Assembly (NCBI RefSeq): GCF_000022065.1
Contig: NC_011898.1
Coordinates: 719,501 to 783,500 of the forward strand
Reading direction: 5' to 3'
Source of the DNA: Ruminiclostridium cellulolyticum H10
GTDB lineage: Bacteria > Bacillota > Clostridia > Acetivibrionales > DSM-1351
DNA: 64,000 nt
The notes under the pieces were generated by a model. That model saw only the letters and a program-made list of their open reading frames with translations. It ran no database searches and was not told where the DNA came from. Both the position numbers and the translations under genes were made by a program. This document shows positions 63,865-64,000 of the stretch, piece after piece; position 1 is the stretch's first letter; every line of letters begins with the position of its first letter.

Positions 63865-64000
63865 GTGAAAAAAAAGATAGGCATCGTCTCATTGGGATGC
63901 CCCAAGAATTTAGTAGACAGCGAGATAATGCTGGGTATGCTGTCACATTCAGATTATGAAATTGTAAACAGCAAGGAAGATGCGGATGTACTTATAGTAA
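63865..64000 (+). CDS. rimO: Ribosomal protein S12 methylthiotransferase RimO (5' part)
   Basis: 45 residues before the window ends, from a GTG at 63865 (RBS GGAGGG). [20 protein letters not shown] and the following DADVLIV are the start of the UPF0004 domain with its first cluster Cys in LGCPKN. It thiomethylates Asp of ribosomal protein S12 using radical SAM chemistry. The rest lies outside the window. Confidence 0.93.
   Translation, partial: MKKKIGIVSLGCPKNLVDSEIMLGMLSHSDYEIVNSKEDADVLIV

Overview
The window looks like low-G+C, spore-forming, anaerobic, cellulosome-producing clostridial DNA of the Ruminiclostridium (Clostridium cellulolyticum/papyrosolvens) type. The supporting genes are a GH30 xylanase ending in a type I dockerin with Ala-Ile at both specificity positions, two spore photoproduct lyase (SPL) family genes, a gerA-type germination operon, an SLH-anchored GH18 protein, an indolepyruvate:ferredoxin oxidoreductase, and A/T-rich promoters of the TTGACA-17-TATAAT kind. 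The species call is an inference.

Layout. 1-6800: partial beta-propeller repeat protein, SPL-like lyase, YibE/F membrane protein, GGDEF-EAL sensor. 6.9-11.9 kb: DUF134 regulator with an Mrp-NifX fusion behind a 34-bp palindrome, YeiH exporter with divergent LysR regulator, membrane ferredoxin with a C_GCAxxG_C_C protein. 11.9-20.3 kb: PrsW-like protease, gene remnant, tRNA-Lys, flavodoxin, threonine aldolase, two unusual small proteins, a nucleosidase/SPL-like/SDR operon, a small membrane protein and a flavin reductase. 20.4-24.7 kb: GH18-SLH protein and the cobU-cobS-cobT nucleotide-loop operon of cobamide synthesis. 24.8-32.7 kb: a 1795-residue secreted repeat protein and the dockerin xylanase. 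32.7-34.6 kb: an IS110-family element with a strongly structured non-coding segment after the transposase. 34.6-39.1 kb: gerA-type operon with a frameshifted gerAC. 39.3-42.5 kb: an apparent polymorphic toxin island: leader ORF, multi-domain toxin-like protein, candidate immunity gene, remains of a second toxin cassette and a zinc-ribbon ORF. 42.6-64 kb: mostly conserved genes: GNAT, nuclease-helicase plus UvrD-like helicase, yqeG-aroE-comFB, DedA, LCP, iorAB-paaK-ACT, Sfp and type II thioesterase, epimerase, cinA-murJ, recA-recX, and the start of rimO.

How genes work together. iorA, iorB, the phenylacetate-CoA ligase and a double-ACT protein form an aryl-2-oxoacid/aryl-acetate module. cobU, cobS and cobT cover nucleotide-loop assembly. 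gerAA, gerAC and gerAB encode a germinant receptor. recA has a textbook promoter with a LexA box at the expected start site and is followed by recX.

The least ordinary regions are the toxin island (39.3-42.2 kb), whose first ribosome-binding site is buried in a 14-bp inverted repeat; the structured RNA candidate after the IS110 transposase; the nucleosidase-SPL-SDR operon; and the operator-like palindrome of the DUF134-Mrp operon. All functional statements come from reading the sequence and family knowledge; no database search was run.
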